The position numbers and the translations under genes were made by a program. This document shows, in pieces, positions 7,957 to 16,151 of a DNA stretch of 64,000 nucleotides. The DNA is taken from NCBI GenBank assembly GCA_026398435.1, contig JAPLSW010000041.1, positions 28,700 to 92,699 of the forward strand, read 5' to 3'. This stretch comes from Chlamydiota bacterium. Its GTDB lineage: Bacteria; Chlamydiota; Chlamydiia; Chlamydiales; Rhabdochlamydiaceae. How positions within the stretch are numbered: the stretch's first letter is position 1; the number at the start of each line of letters is the position of its first letter. The notes beneath the pieces were generated by a model. It was not told the DNA's origin. It saw only the letters and a program-made list of their open reading frames with translations, and searched no databases.

Positions 7957-8459
7957 ATAAATGGTTCATATCCGATACCCACTTTTCTCACTTCAACATC
8001 ATCCGTTATACGGGAAGGCCTTTCCAGTCAGTTGATGAGATGAATACGAAGCTTATTGAGAATTGGAACGCTTTTGTTCAGCCGGAGGATACGGTCTTCT
8101 TCCTGGGTGATTTTGGACTCGGTACAACTGATTTTCTCTCAAATCTTTGCGCGGGTCTTCATGGAAATAAAATTTGTATCAGAGGCAACCATGATGGCAC
8201 TCCTGCTAAAATGCATACGATTGGATTCTCGATTGTATTAGAGTCTGCTTTCATTAAGATGGGTCGTCACCTGGTTGAGCTTGTTCACATCCCCAGTTAT
8301 CCAGCTCCGCCTCATTTTCAGCTCCATGGTCATGTACATGAAAAACGGCCCAATAAGCTTGTGGATCGTCAGCTTAATCTTTCTGTTGAAGTCTGGGATT
8401 ATAAGCCTGTTTCTGAAAAGACAATCATTGGGCTACTTGATCGTGAAGCTCCTCTTTAA
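7953..8459 (+). CDS. Calcineurin-like metallophosphoesterase
   Basis: A 168-residue stand-alone phosphoesterase domain. The metal-binding motifs appear in order: D8-x-H10, G52-D53, G-N79-H80-D81 and H125-G-H127-V-H129, with an additional His112. This short type, beginning 'WFISDTHFSHFNIIRYTGRPF', is common in phages and accessory regions, and its natural substrate is unknown. Coupled by a 4-base overlap to the upstream HTH gene. Such a regulator-enzyme pair could be a phage-derived or toxin-antitoxin-like module (inference). Confidence 0.85.
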   Translation: MNKWFISDTHFSHFNIIRYTGRPFQSVDEMNTKLIENWNAFVQPEDTVFFLGDFGLGTTDFLSNLCAGLHGNKICIRGNHDGTPAKMHTIGFSIVLESAFIKMGRHLVELVHIPSYPAPPHFQLHGHVHEKRPNKLVDRQLNLSVEVWDYKPVSEKTIIGLLDREAPL

Positions 8460-8586
8460 GAAAATAAGTTTAGAAAAAAGCTCTATAGCATTTTCCTGGA
8501 GCTGTCTATTCATTTAAAATTTTTTATCTATCTGGCTAAAGCAATCAAGTTCTGTTAAATTTTCACTCTATCCATGGAGGATGTTC

Positions 8587-9231
8587 ATGCAGATCGCATT
8601 TTTGTTTTATGAGGGAATGACGGCCCTTGATGCTATAGGGCCCCATGAAATTTTGTGTCGATTACCTAATGCTAAAGTTCTACGTGTTGCTAGAAAATCG
8701 GGAGCTATCCGTACAGATTCGGCAGGTCTAGAGCTAACCGCTGAGTATTCTTTAACAGACGTCTCTCACGCTGATGTACTAGTCATACCCGGAGCGGGAA
8801 GCGCTACAACTCTTCGGGACTACCCAGAAGTGCTTGCCTGGGTACGCTCCATCCATGCAGGAGCTCAGTGGACTACATCGGTCTGCACTGGCAGCTTGAT
8901 TTTAGGAGCGGCTGGCCTTCTCTCTGGCTTAAGAGCTACGAGCCATTGGGCTGTGATGGATCGGTTACGCGCTTGGGGAGCTGAGCCTGTATCCGAGAGA
9001 ATCGTAGAGTCAGGTAAGATAATTACAGCCGCTGGCGTATCTGCGGGAATTGATATGGCTCTGACTCTTGCTGCAAAGATTGCTGGACCACAAGTAGCTA
9101 AAGCTTTGCAATTGGGAATAGAATATGATCCAGAGCCTCCCTTCGATGCCGGATCTCCTGAAAAAGCAGATCCCAAGATCCGTGATGCTCTACTCGCTCG
9201 TATGGAAGCATCGTTCGAGAATGTCAACTAA
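8587..9231 (+). CDS. DJ-1/PfpI family protein (isonitrile-hydratase-like)
   Basis: A 214-residue class I glutamine-amidotransferase-like protein. It has the conserved acidic residue Glu9 in 'LFYEGMTALDAIGP', the 'VLVIPGAG' strand and the nucleophile elbow S-V-C100-T-G-S with the downstream 'ATSHW' His. The 'ALDAIGPhE' opening and 'CTGSLILGAAGLL' fit the isonitrile hydratase (InhA) / AraC-associated subgroup, here without an AraC domain. Two in-frame ATGs exist. ggagg at 8576-8580 is six bases from the ATG at 8587, making it the better start. Single gene, convergent with the next. Its composition is somewhat more GC-rich by eye, so recent acquisition is possible. Confidence 0.85.
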   Translation: MQIAFLFYEGMTALDAIGPHEILCRLPNAKVLRVARKSGAIRTDSAGLELTAEYSLTDVSHADVLVIPGAGSATTLRDYPEVLAWVRSIHAGAQWTTSVCTGSLILGAAGLLSGLRATSHWAVMDRLRAWGAEPVSERIVESGKIITAAGVSAGIDMALTLAAKIAGPQVAKALQLGIEYDPEPPFDAGSPEKADPKIRDALLARMEASFENVN

Positions 9232-9250
9232 GGAACTTGGTTGGAATCAT

Positions 9251-9724
9251 CTAATCACTCGCCAGATGGGCACTGCTTTTCATTGAATGTTTCTGTTTTG
9301 TTAGCTGATAGCTTTTTAAAATTAAAGGTTCTAGCTGTTTAAAAGACTCTTCTGAAGGATTGGTGATAGCCAGCCAGCACATCCAGCCATAGATGGGATG
9401 TGGGGACAAACAATCCAAGTCTGTAAAATTATAAGATCCTTCAATAATTCCACCTTTTGGAGGGCGCTTTGGAATAACAGCAAAGAGCTCTAAGAAAGTA
9501 CTTTTTGAGACCCCAAAATTAAATCTAAAAACGCCTTTTCGGTCCAAAGCCGAAGCTTTGTCATTTTCCCCGTTTTTTTCCTTTATGGTACAAAAGTAAG
9601 TACCCCTTGGACCTATGTTATTCGGGTTATAAAAAAAGCTGGTTTCTCCCCAAGAATCGATCATTCGCAGACCTTCAAAGGTCTTTAACAAAAAGTTAGA
9701 AATAATAGTTGGATTCGTTGTCAT
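9251..9724 (-). CDS. DUF6194-family protein
   Basis: A 157-residue soluble protein. 'GETSFFYNPNN', 'ALDRKGVFRFNFGVSKSTF', 'LDCLSPHPIYGWMCWLAITNPS' and the C-terminal 'EPLILKSYQL' follow the DUF6194 pattern (a small domain in which the PHPxYxxxW motif is the most constant part). Biochemical role unknown. It starts three bases after the MFS transporter stop, so the two are one transcription unit. Confidence 0.75.
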   Translation of the reverse strand: MTTNPTIISNFLLKTFEGLRMIDSWGETSFFYNPNNIGPRGTYFCTIKEKNGENDKASALDRKGVFRFNFGVSKSTFLELFAVIPKRPPKGGIIEGSYNFTDLDCLSPHPIYGWMCWLAITNPSEESFKQLEPLILKSYQLTKQKHSMKSSAHLASD

Positions 9725-9727
9725 TTG

Positions 9728-10945
9728 CTAAGCCTTTCCTTTCTCTGATAGTTTCCAAGAACAGAGAAAGCCAATCAAAGTGAAGAGGACAAGCGGCGCT
9801 AACGCAACTTTAAACTCTAAGACAGTTAAGGGAAGAGATGACCGATTTAAAATGACTCCCACCAAATATTCTAATAAGGCAGACAGAAGATAACCAAAAG
9901 AGGTCATAAGCCCAAATCCAGCTCCCTTTAAATTTAGAGGAATATGTTGAGCTACTAAGGGAAATCCAAGAGCTGTCCCTCCGAAAAAAAATCCCATGAG
10001 TGCCATAATAGAAAAGGTGATTATATTGGGAAAAACAGGTCCAAAAATCAAACATATCGTGAGTATTAGCGCGCCGGTAGAATACACTTTCACAAGGGTG
10101 GAGCAGTGGCCTAGCTGGCGTACAAGCCAACCTGAGAGGACAGCGCCAAAGGCGCCTCCAAAACGGAGCATAGCGCTCATCTTCGTGGCTGTCTCTAGAC
10201 TATGACCGTAGGTAATCGAGTCAGGGATATTCCAAAGAGAGGAAAAGGCTAAAAATACACCAAAATTAGAGCCAAAGTAGATAATACCAAACCAAAATTG
10301 AGGAATCCGTAATAGTTGCGCTAAATTGGAGCTCAATAAGGGGCTCTTCTGTGGCTGCTTAGAGGGAACGCTTTTAACAAATAGAAAGAGAAACAAAGCC
10401 AAAATAAGGGAGATGATTCCTAAGATCATAGCGATGATCCGAAAATTTGCTGAAATTGTACCAGTAACAGCCATAACAAATAAGACGAGAGCTGAAATGA
10501 GATTTGCAGACATCTGTGTAAGACCTGACATAAGAGGAAACTGCTCTTTTGAAAACCACCTTTCGGCAAGATATATCGCTCCCACATAAGTAATAGAAAA
10601 TCCCACTCCAATGATCATCTGAGCAATCAGAGCTAGGACAAGAGTTTTAGCTTGAAACAACAAGAAAAAGCCAATGGCTGCAATACAGGCAGAAGTTCCA
10701 AGAGCAACTCTTGGACCTTTAGAATCGATCAGACTCCCTGCAAAAAATTGCATAAAGCCAAAGCTAAGGAAAAACGAGAAGCCCAATAGTCCTACATTGG
10801 CCGTACTCAAATGGAGCTCTGTGGCAATATTGGGTAATACGACTCCGAGCAACATCGCAAAGGTAACGGAGAGGATGAAATAAAGGTCGGCAAGACCCCA
10901 AATGAGAAGGCCAAGACCTGTTTTAGGTTTGTTTTTTACATTCAT
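9728..10945 (-). CDS. Major facilitator superfamily transporter
   Basis: A 405-residue inner-membrane protein with about twelve hydrophobic segments in two halves, a basic loop 'GSLIDSKGPRVALG' between helices 2 and 3 (the MFS motif A position) and a similar 'GWLVRQLGHC' in the second half. Substrate not predictable from sequence. In intracellular bacteria such carriers often import host metabolites (inference). It starts ATGAATGTAAAAAAC and is followed at three bases by the DUF6194 gene. About 270 bases upstream are non-coding. Confidence 0.85.
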   Translation of the reverse strand: MNVKNKPKTGLGLLIWGLADLYFILSVTFAMLLGVVLPNIATELHLSTANVGLLGFSFFLSFGFMQFFAGSLIDSKGPRVALGTSACIAAIGFFLLFQAKTLVLALIAQMIIGVGFSITYVGAIYLAERWFSKEQFPLMSGLTQMSANLISALVLFVMAVTGTISANFRIIAMILGIISLILALFLFLFVKSVPSKQPQKSPLLSSNLAQLLRIPQFWFGIIYFGSNFGVFLAFSSLWNIPDSITYGHSLETATKMSAMLRFGGAFGAVLSGWLVRQLGHCSTLVKVYSTGALILTICLIFGPVFPNIITFSIMALMGFFFGGTALGFPLVAQHIPLNLKGAGFGLMTSFGYLLSALLEYLVGVILNRSSLPLTVLEFKVALAPLVLFTLIGFLCSWKLSEKGKA

Positions 10946-11216
10946 GAAAGCCTCTCTCTTTTAATTTAAAAAGTCCAATTTTGCTGAGGATACGTAAGCA
11001 AAATTTTCTCTTATAATTAAGTATCTTATTTCCGCGATCGCAAGATGTCACTATTATTTTGAATGCATGGCTCGCTGCAATCTCTTTTAAAAAGGAGGGA
11101 ATTGTAAGGAGAGTGCATTTAAAAATATAACAAAGCAAAGATTTTTTTTTCTAGATTTGGAAAGCTCGATTTGACTAGCCTGGCTTAGGAGTTAATAGAA
11201 AGTGAGGAAGAGTTAT

Positions 11217-11519
11217 TCAACGTTGATAGAAAACAACTCCAATTCGGTCTATATGGTCAATCAAGTCTTTATTCGAAAGGCTACTATAAGCTGAAAGGTC
11301 AAATTGATAAGGCAGTAGCAGGTCATCTAGGGATTCCTCAATACGATATATAAGAAGCTGGTCGATATCCTTTCCAAATAGGCACATATCGATGTCTGAA
11401 CCTTTTTTGTAGTTGCCTTTAGCTCGAGAGCCATAAAGGACAGCTTTAGAAATAGAAGCAAACTGATTCAATACAGAGCAAATTTTTTCTATCGTAGAAT
11501 CTTCTAATCCATATTTCAT
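11217..11519 (-). CDS. MntA-type minimal nucleotidyltransferase (antitoxin-like)
   Basis: A 100-residue nucleotidyltransferase with the signature Y-G-S-R-A-K-G (29-35) ... G-S-D-I-D (40-44), giving the metal-binding Asp42 and Asp44, plus a third Asp in 'YQFDLSAY'. The arrangement and size match the HI0073/MntA group, which adenylylates a conserved Tyr of its HepT partner to neutralise it (established for MNT-HepT pairs). It directly follows the HepT-like gene (2-base gap), in the order expected for the HI0074/HI0073 type. Confidence 0.85.
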   Translation of the reverse strand: MKYGLEDSTIEKICSVLNQFASISKAVLYGSRAKGNYKKGSDIDMCLFGKDIDQLLIYRIEESLDDLLLPYQFDLSAYSSLSNKDLIDHIDRIGVVFYQR

Positions 11520-11521
11520 AG

Positions 11522-11944
11522 TTAATTAGATTCTTTTTGTTTTAATTCATTAAGCTTTTTATCTAAAAAATTAAATTCTGAAAAATATGTTTTTAGGATT
11601 AGGGTGGTGATTTCCTCAACGAGTTTTTCGTCATATAGATGAGATGTTTGATTGCGACTTTTAATCATATCCATCCAAGTGTCTCCCTCAACTAAAATCC
11701 CCAATCTAAATGCTTCTCTGGTTGCGTCTTTAGAACCGAATAGATCCGAGACCCCGTGTGTTTCTAATAAATCTTTTAATGTTTTCCATGCGAGTTCGTG
11801 TGTATATTCAAAGCATTGGATAAGACCCTGTTTTTCTAATTTAGAAAGAGGTCTTGTTTGAGTTAACGTAACAGCTTCTCGCAATTGCTCTAGGGCTTTA
11901 CTATAGTTGGAAAATCGTTGCAACCATCTTACATCACGGTTCAT
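11522..11944 (-). CDS. HepT-like protein of an MNT-HepT pair (HI0074 type)
   Basis: A 140-residue all-helical protein of the nucleotidyltransferase-substrate-binding family. It keeps the HepT RNase motif R-x4-H-x-Y as R97-N-Q-T-S-H102-L-Y104, with the Tyr that MntA modifies in characterised systems. The family segment 'ECFEYTHELAWKTLKDLLE'-type is present as residues 43-61. It is the upstream gene of the two-gene unit, and the retained motif suggests that the toxin is functional. Confidence 0.85.
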   Translation of the reverse strand: MNRDVRWLQRFSNYSKALEQLREAVTLTQTRPLSKLEKQGLIQCFEYTHELAWKTLKDLLETHGVSDLFGSKDATREAFRLGILVEGDTWMDMIKSRNQTSHLYDEKLVEEITTLILKTYFSEFNFLDKKLNELKQKESN

Positions 11945-12057
11945 AGGTTTCCTGAAAATAAGGTTTGAATTTACATCTTAGTTAAAATGTCTCAAAAAAA
12001 CCATATAAAATAAGGTGCTTGGTTTAGACTGGACACAAAAAGGCTCCTTTTCAGTTT

Positions 12058-13020
12058 TTAGCTCTCTTGTAAAAGGCGGCTTAAGGCATTTTTTGATCTT
12101 GCCTGCATTTTGATCACATCAGGGCAATTTTCCCAACGATAGATCGAAGCCGGTGTCACTCCTAGGGCTTTTGCCAATTCAGCCGCGCTGATACCCATCT
12201 TGGTGCGATATTTTAGAAGGTCATCGCCTGTCAAATTATCTACATCTAACGATTTTTTAAGGGGTGGTTTTGTCTTTTTTGCTTTCTCTTCTTTTTTAGC
12301 CGAAAGACTCGGAGAAACAGGTTCGTCCTCAAGATCGATACCAAAGATATCGGCGAGCTGCGCACTTTCTAACTGGTCGGTTGTAGTTGCCATATCGACT
12401 TGCAACTGCGCTGTGACCATCTCGCTTGGATCAACGCCTCGAAGGACAAAGAGAAGCTCGGGCCGGCTGTCGAGACGGTTTCCTACTCCATAAAGGACAG
12501 CTGCGACATGCTTGCACATGGTAGCCCAATCAGGACAGCTGCAGTCAAATTTCATTTCGGTAGTGTCAGGGAAAAGTCCTTCCTTGTGGTCTGCAACAAC
12601 CCCCATGACAGAATCAGACAATTTACCTTGCAGGATCTCGAGAATAGATCCAATTTGGTTGGTGCAGCGCTTTTTGATCGTTTCCCAGTTGGAACTGCAT
12701 AATGTCTTTATGGTGACAGATACCCTATATAGGCTACTTCCACTGACGAGAGCTTCGATATTCCCTGTTTGGATGCTGAGATGGGTGATGCTACCGTTTC
12801 GGGCGTAGGTGCGTCCTCTAGGTAGGCGGTTTTCGTAATCGGCAAAGGATTCAAGATGCTCGCACCATTTTTTACCCCAAAATTTCTTGGCAATGAGACG
12901 GCCTTCGATCTCAACGGGCTCAATTATTTGTCCGTTTTTTTGGAGTTTTTCTGTCGTTTTTTTTGCTTGTGCCCGGCGGGTACTAACCGGTACATATTTC
13001 CCCCACATCCGACGACTCAT
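12058..13020 (-). CDS. SWIM zinc-finger protein with C-terminal HTH
   Basis: A 320-residue protein downstream of the SNF2 gene (13-base gap, one operon). A SWIM zinc finger C160-x-C162-x6-C169-x-H171 (CSCPDWATMCKH) is clear. The region before it ('FWGKKWCEHLE..ADYENRLPRGRTYARNGSI') is the usual partner segment of SNF2-associated SWIM proteins. Unusually, after a Lys-rich linker (about 245-262) the protein ends in an HTH-like unit, 'MGISAAELAKALGVTPASIYRWEN' (about 281-304), so it may guide the SNF2 ATPase to DNA (inference). Confidence 0.87.
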   Translation of the reverse strand: MSRRMWGKYVPVSTRRAQAKKTTEKLQKNGQIIEPVEIEGRLIAKKFWGKKWCEHLESFADYENRLPRGRTYARNGSITHLSIQTGNIEALVSGSSLYRVSVTIKTLCSSNWETIKKRCTNQIGSILEILQGKLSDSVMGVVADHKEGLFPDTTEMKFDCSCPDWATMCKHVAAVLYGVGNRLDSRPELLFVLRGVDPSEMVTAQLQVDMATTTDQLESAQLADIFGIDLEDEPVSPSLSAKKEEKAKKTKPPLKKSLDVDNLTGDDLLKYRTKMGISAAELAKALGVTPASIYRWENCPDVIKMQARSKNALSRLLQES

Positions 13021-13033
13021 GAGAACCTCTTTT

Positions 13034-15751
13034 TTAGTTGGCTGTTGCCCGATCCAGATCGAGCGCGAGTATATTTAATAGCTCATCATCGGAAAGCTCT
13101 GTAATCTTCACTTCATCTGTTGAGGAGAGAATTTCGCTTGCCAGTTTTTTTTTGGAAGAAATAATAGCATCGATCTGTTCTTCCACAGTTCCTTGCGTGA
13201 TAAACTTATGCACTTGGACATTTTTTTTCTGTCCTATGCGAAAGGCTCTGTCCGTTGCTTGATTTTCTACGGCAGGATTCCACCATCTGTCAAAATGGAT
13301 GACATGTGATGCCGCTGTGAGAGTTAATCCCGTTCCTCCGGCTTTTAGAGAGAGAACAAAAAATGGGGGGCCAGCGTCGCTTTGAAACAAGTCGACTAAT
13401 TCTTTCCGTTTCTTGATAGGGGTGTCTCCGTGGAGGATCAGTCCTCGCCTGCCAAATATGCGGCTTAAGTGATCCTCTAGGGCCGGGATGATTTCGCTAA
13501 ATTGTGTGAAAACAAGGACCTTTTCCTGACGAGAGGCCAGTTCCTCGCAAATTTCTCCGAGCCGCTCAACCTTGCCGCTATGGGACGAGAGATACTCTCC
13601 ATTGCCGGTATAGTGAGCTGGATGGTTGCAAATTTGTTTTAATTGCAATAGGGTGCGAAGTACCAGGCCCCGGCGCGCTTGTGGATCTACCGATTTTAAT
13701 GACCGTCGCAATTCTTCGACAGATGCTGCGTAGTGCTGAGCTTGCTCTTTGGTTAGGTGGCAATAAACGGGGGTTTCAATTTTATTGGGAAGATCAGAGA
13801 TAACGGTAGGATCTGTTTTCATCCTTCTTAAAATATAGGGGCCAACGAGTTTTCGAAGTGATTCAAATTGATCGGGTCGGTTTTGCAAACTGCTTACATA
13901 TCCTTTAAAACGGGTGGCCGACCCTAAAAGCCCGGGATTTAAAAAATCGAAGAGGGACCATAGATCAGAGAGTCGATTTTCTATGGGAGTGCCTGTTAAA
14001 GCAATCCGTGAAGTCGACTTGAGAGCTTTAACTGATTGGGTTTGCTTTGTTCCCGCATTTTTGATCGCTTGAGCTTCGTCGAGTATAAGTAGATTCCAGG
14101 AGATCTCCGATAGCCACTGTATTCTACCAATCATGGAGTAGGTAGTGACCACAAGATCAAAATCTTGCACATAGCGTGCAGTTTTTTCTTCCATTTTGGC
14201 AAAGGAGAGATCTTTTGTTTCTGAAGGATGGAGCAATAGAAGTCTGAGAGTGGGGGTAAACCGATCTGCTTCCCGTTTCCAGTTACCCAAAAGGGAAGCG
14301 GGGACAACTAATAAAGAGGGATGTCTTGGGGTGTCTTGAGCCTGCTCTTTTCGGAGTAGAAGGAGGGAGAGGATTTGGATTGTTTTACCAAGCCCCATGT
14401 CATCTGCTAAGCAGGCTCCAAGTCCAAGTCCCGCAAGTAGAGAGAGCCAGCTTACCCCTTCATTTTGGTAGGGTCTTAGGGTAGCGTGAAGATTTTTCAG
14501 ATCAGCGGGTGAAAGTAGTGAGGGATTTCTCAAGTTTTTTAAGATTTCCGACAGAGCTTCCCCCTGTGTAATTTTAACCCAATGTTTTTGCTCTTCGTTT
14601 GCGTTTTTTACATCCATCTCTGTTGGAGCGCCTGCAAGCAGGCGCATTCCGTCGATGAAGGAAATCTGCCCATTGGGGCTGCTTTTCTGGATTTGTTTCC
14701 AGTGCTTTAGAGCCTCTTGAAGTTTTTGAGGGTCTACCTCCACCCACTGTCCACGTATACAGGCTAATCCCCCTTCGCTTGCAAGCAATGCGGAAAGCTC
14801 TTCTTCCGATATCTGATCATCTCCAAGAGCGATCTTCACGTTAAAATCGAGCATGGAAGCGACCCCTAAAGTAGGTTGTTTAGAGGATCCTATGGTAACC
14901 GCTATTTGAGGGCGGGGGCGGCGCTTCCACCAATTTGGAATACGAATAGAAAGTCCGCTCTCTTCCATTTGAGGGATCGAGCAGAGGAATTGGTAAGCTT
15001 TTTTAGCAGGCCATGCCAGAGGCTGGTAGATTTCTGCGCTGGAGACGAGATCTCGAAGCCATGGACATTTCTCTGAAGCGTTATGGACAGGTGTTAGGAG
15101 CTTAACAAGAGCTAGGTGATTATTTGTTTCAGTATGTTGTTTAAGAGCATTTTTTAAAGGGAGGTGCTTGAGTTTTCCCCCTAGGCCAAATCCTGTGGAG
15201 TAGGTTGCAAGAAACGCAAAAGGGCGCTCCGGATCTGCTTTATTTTCTGCTAAATGAAAACAGACACGGCCTACTTGCTGCCACTTAGGAGCCTCCTCTG
15301 CGAGAAATGGATGAATTCCTCCATGTTCTCTGCAAGCCGCAGCTACCCATGTATTAAGCGCTTCCCAAAGAGCGAGCATCCTTTCTATAGAAAAGTATTC
15401 CCCTCCGTTCATTGGAGGAGCTCTCAGTATCCATTCCGCGAGCCTATCCATTTCAGGGGCTGCTAAAGGGGAGTATTCCTCTTCAGAGGGTAAATGGCAT
15501 AGAGCTGTAAGAAAATGGGAGGCGACATCTTGCCAAAACCTAACAGAGGGCTCATTACAGATAGTGAGCTTATCAGCTGCGAGACGAAACCAGCCCGCCC
15601 GCCAATCATCGGTAAAAGCCTTCTGGATGGAAATAAGAGGGGGAGTTAGTGGGCCTTCAGTGACTTCGAAATGTAAAGATCCATTAGGGGAGAGCCGTAT
15701 GGAGCAAGGGGGAGGGATAGTGGTTAGTTCTGCGACAGGTTCAGACATCAT
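13034..15751 (-). CDS. SNF2-family DNA translocase/helicase
   Basis: A 905-residue bacterial SNF2 ATPase. The N-terminal ~330 residues are variable. A SNF2-associated domain precedes the motor ('SEGGLACIRGQWVEVD', about 330-345). Motif I is 'DDMGLGKTIQ' near residue 450, motif II D-E-A-Q near 557, motif III 'LTGTPIENRL', and motif VI 'QATDRAFRIGQ' near 835, ending in 'EEQIDAII'. It remodels protein-DNA complexes or translocates on DNA. The bacterial role is not settled. Operon with the SWIM protein downstream. ATG 15751 and ATG 15748 are adjacent alternatives and neither has a strong ribosome site. Confidence 0.92.
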   Translation of the reverse strand: MMSEPVAELTTIPPPCSIRLSPNGSLHFEVTEGPLTPPLISIQKAFTDDWRAGWFRLAADKLTICNEPSVRFWQDVASHFLTALCHLPSEEEYSPLAAPEMDRLAEWILRAPPMNGGEYFSIERMLALWEALNTWVAAACREHGGIHPFLAEEAPKWQQVGRVCFHLAENKADPERPFAFLATYSTGFGLGGKLKHLPLKNALKQHTETNNHLALVKLLTPVHNASEKCPWLRDLVSSAEIYQPLAWPAKKAYQFLCSIPQMEESGLSIRIPNWWKRRPRPQIAVTIGSSKQPTLGVASMLDFNVKIALGDDQISEEELSALLASEGGLACIRGQWVEVDPQKLQEALKHWKQIQKSSPNGQISFIDGMRLLAGAPTEMDVKNANEEQKHWVKITQGEALSEILKNLRNPSLLSPADLKNLHATLRPYQNEGVSWLSLLAGLGLGACLADDMGLGKTIQILSLLLLRKEQAQDTPRHPSLLVVPASLLGNWKREADRFTPTLRLLLLHPSETKDLSFAKMEEKTARYVQDFDLVVTTYSMIGRIQWLSEISWNLLILDEAQAIKNAGTKQTQSVKALKSTSRIALTGTPIENRLSDLWSLFDFLNPGLLGSATRFKGYVSSLQNRPDQFESLRKLVGPYILRRMKTDPTVISDLPNKIETPVYCHLTKEQAQHYAASVEELRRSLKSVDPQARRGLVLRTLLQLKQICNHPAHYTGNGEYLSSHSGKVERLGEICEELASRQEKVLVFTQFSEIIPALEDHLSRIFGRRGLILHGDTPIKKRKELVDLFQSDAGPPFFVLSLKAGGTGLTLTAASHVIHFDRWWNPAVENQATDRAFRIGQKKNVQVHKFITQGTVEEQIDAIISSKKKLASEILSSTDEVKITELSDDELLNILALDLDRATAN

Positions 15752-15885
15752 GATTTATTCTATTTTTTGAATGATAAATGTACTTTACGGCCTGTTATGA
15801 AGCTATAAGAAAAGCTCTTATCAGTTACTCTCTATAAAAACCTGTCATGGGTCGCTGTTGCGATGACTATTAGGAAATTGAAAGT

Positions 15886-16110
15886 TCAGTAGTTAAAAAG
15901 GTCTTTAACTGTAAAAGTCTTGCCAGAGGCTCTGTTTAGTGCATTGCAAATTTTAAGTTGAACATGGGGTGTGAGCCGCCTCCCTTTGCAGCCGCGAGAG
16001 ATCATCTTATAGGTGATGTTCTCTGTCGATGCCGAGACGAGATCGCCACTTGTAAGCTTGTTCTCTGCTAAAATATGAGCAATGGGTTGCTCATCAAGAT
16101 TTCTTTCCAT
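15886..16110 (-). CDS. Small HTH-like hypothetical protein
   Basis: A 74-residue basic protein. The segment 'ITYKMISRGCKGRRLTPHVQLKICNALNRASGKTFTVKDLFNY' resembles a short DNA-binding module in which a 'RxCKGRxLT' turn precedes a helix and a terminal 'dLFxY', as in XRE-like proteins. The family is not known to me by name. It follows the TPR/SEC-C gene by 41 bases on the same strand and may be in one transcript with it. Confidence 0.6.
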   Translation of the reverse strand: MERNLDEQPIAHILAENKLTSGDLVSASTENITYKMISRGCKGRRLTPHVQLKICNALNRASGKTFTVKDLFNY

Positions 16111-16151
16111 TGGATTGTCAACTTGGTAGTAAATGAGTATACATTGGTCAT

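Noticed and set aside
10923-11138. 71-codon minus-strand frame overlapping the MFS start
   Set aside because: It covers the MFS ribosome-site region in another frame and has no recognisable domain.
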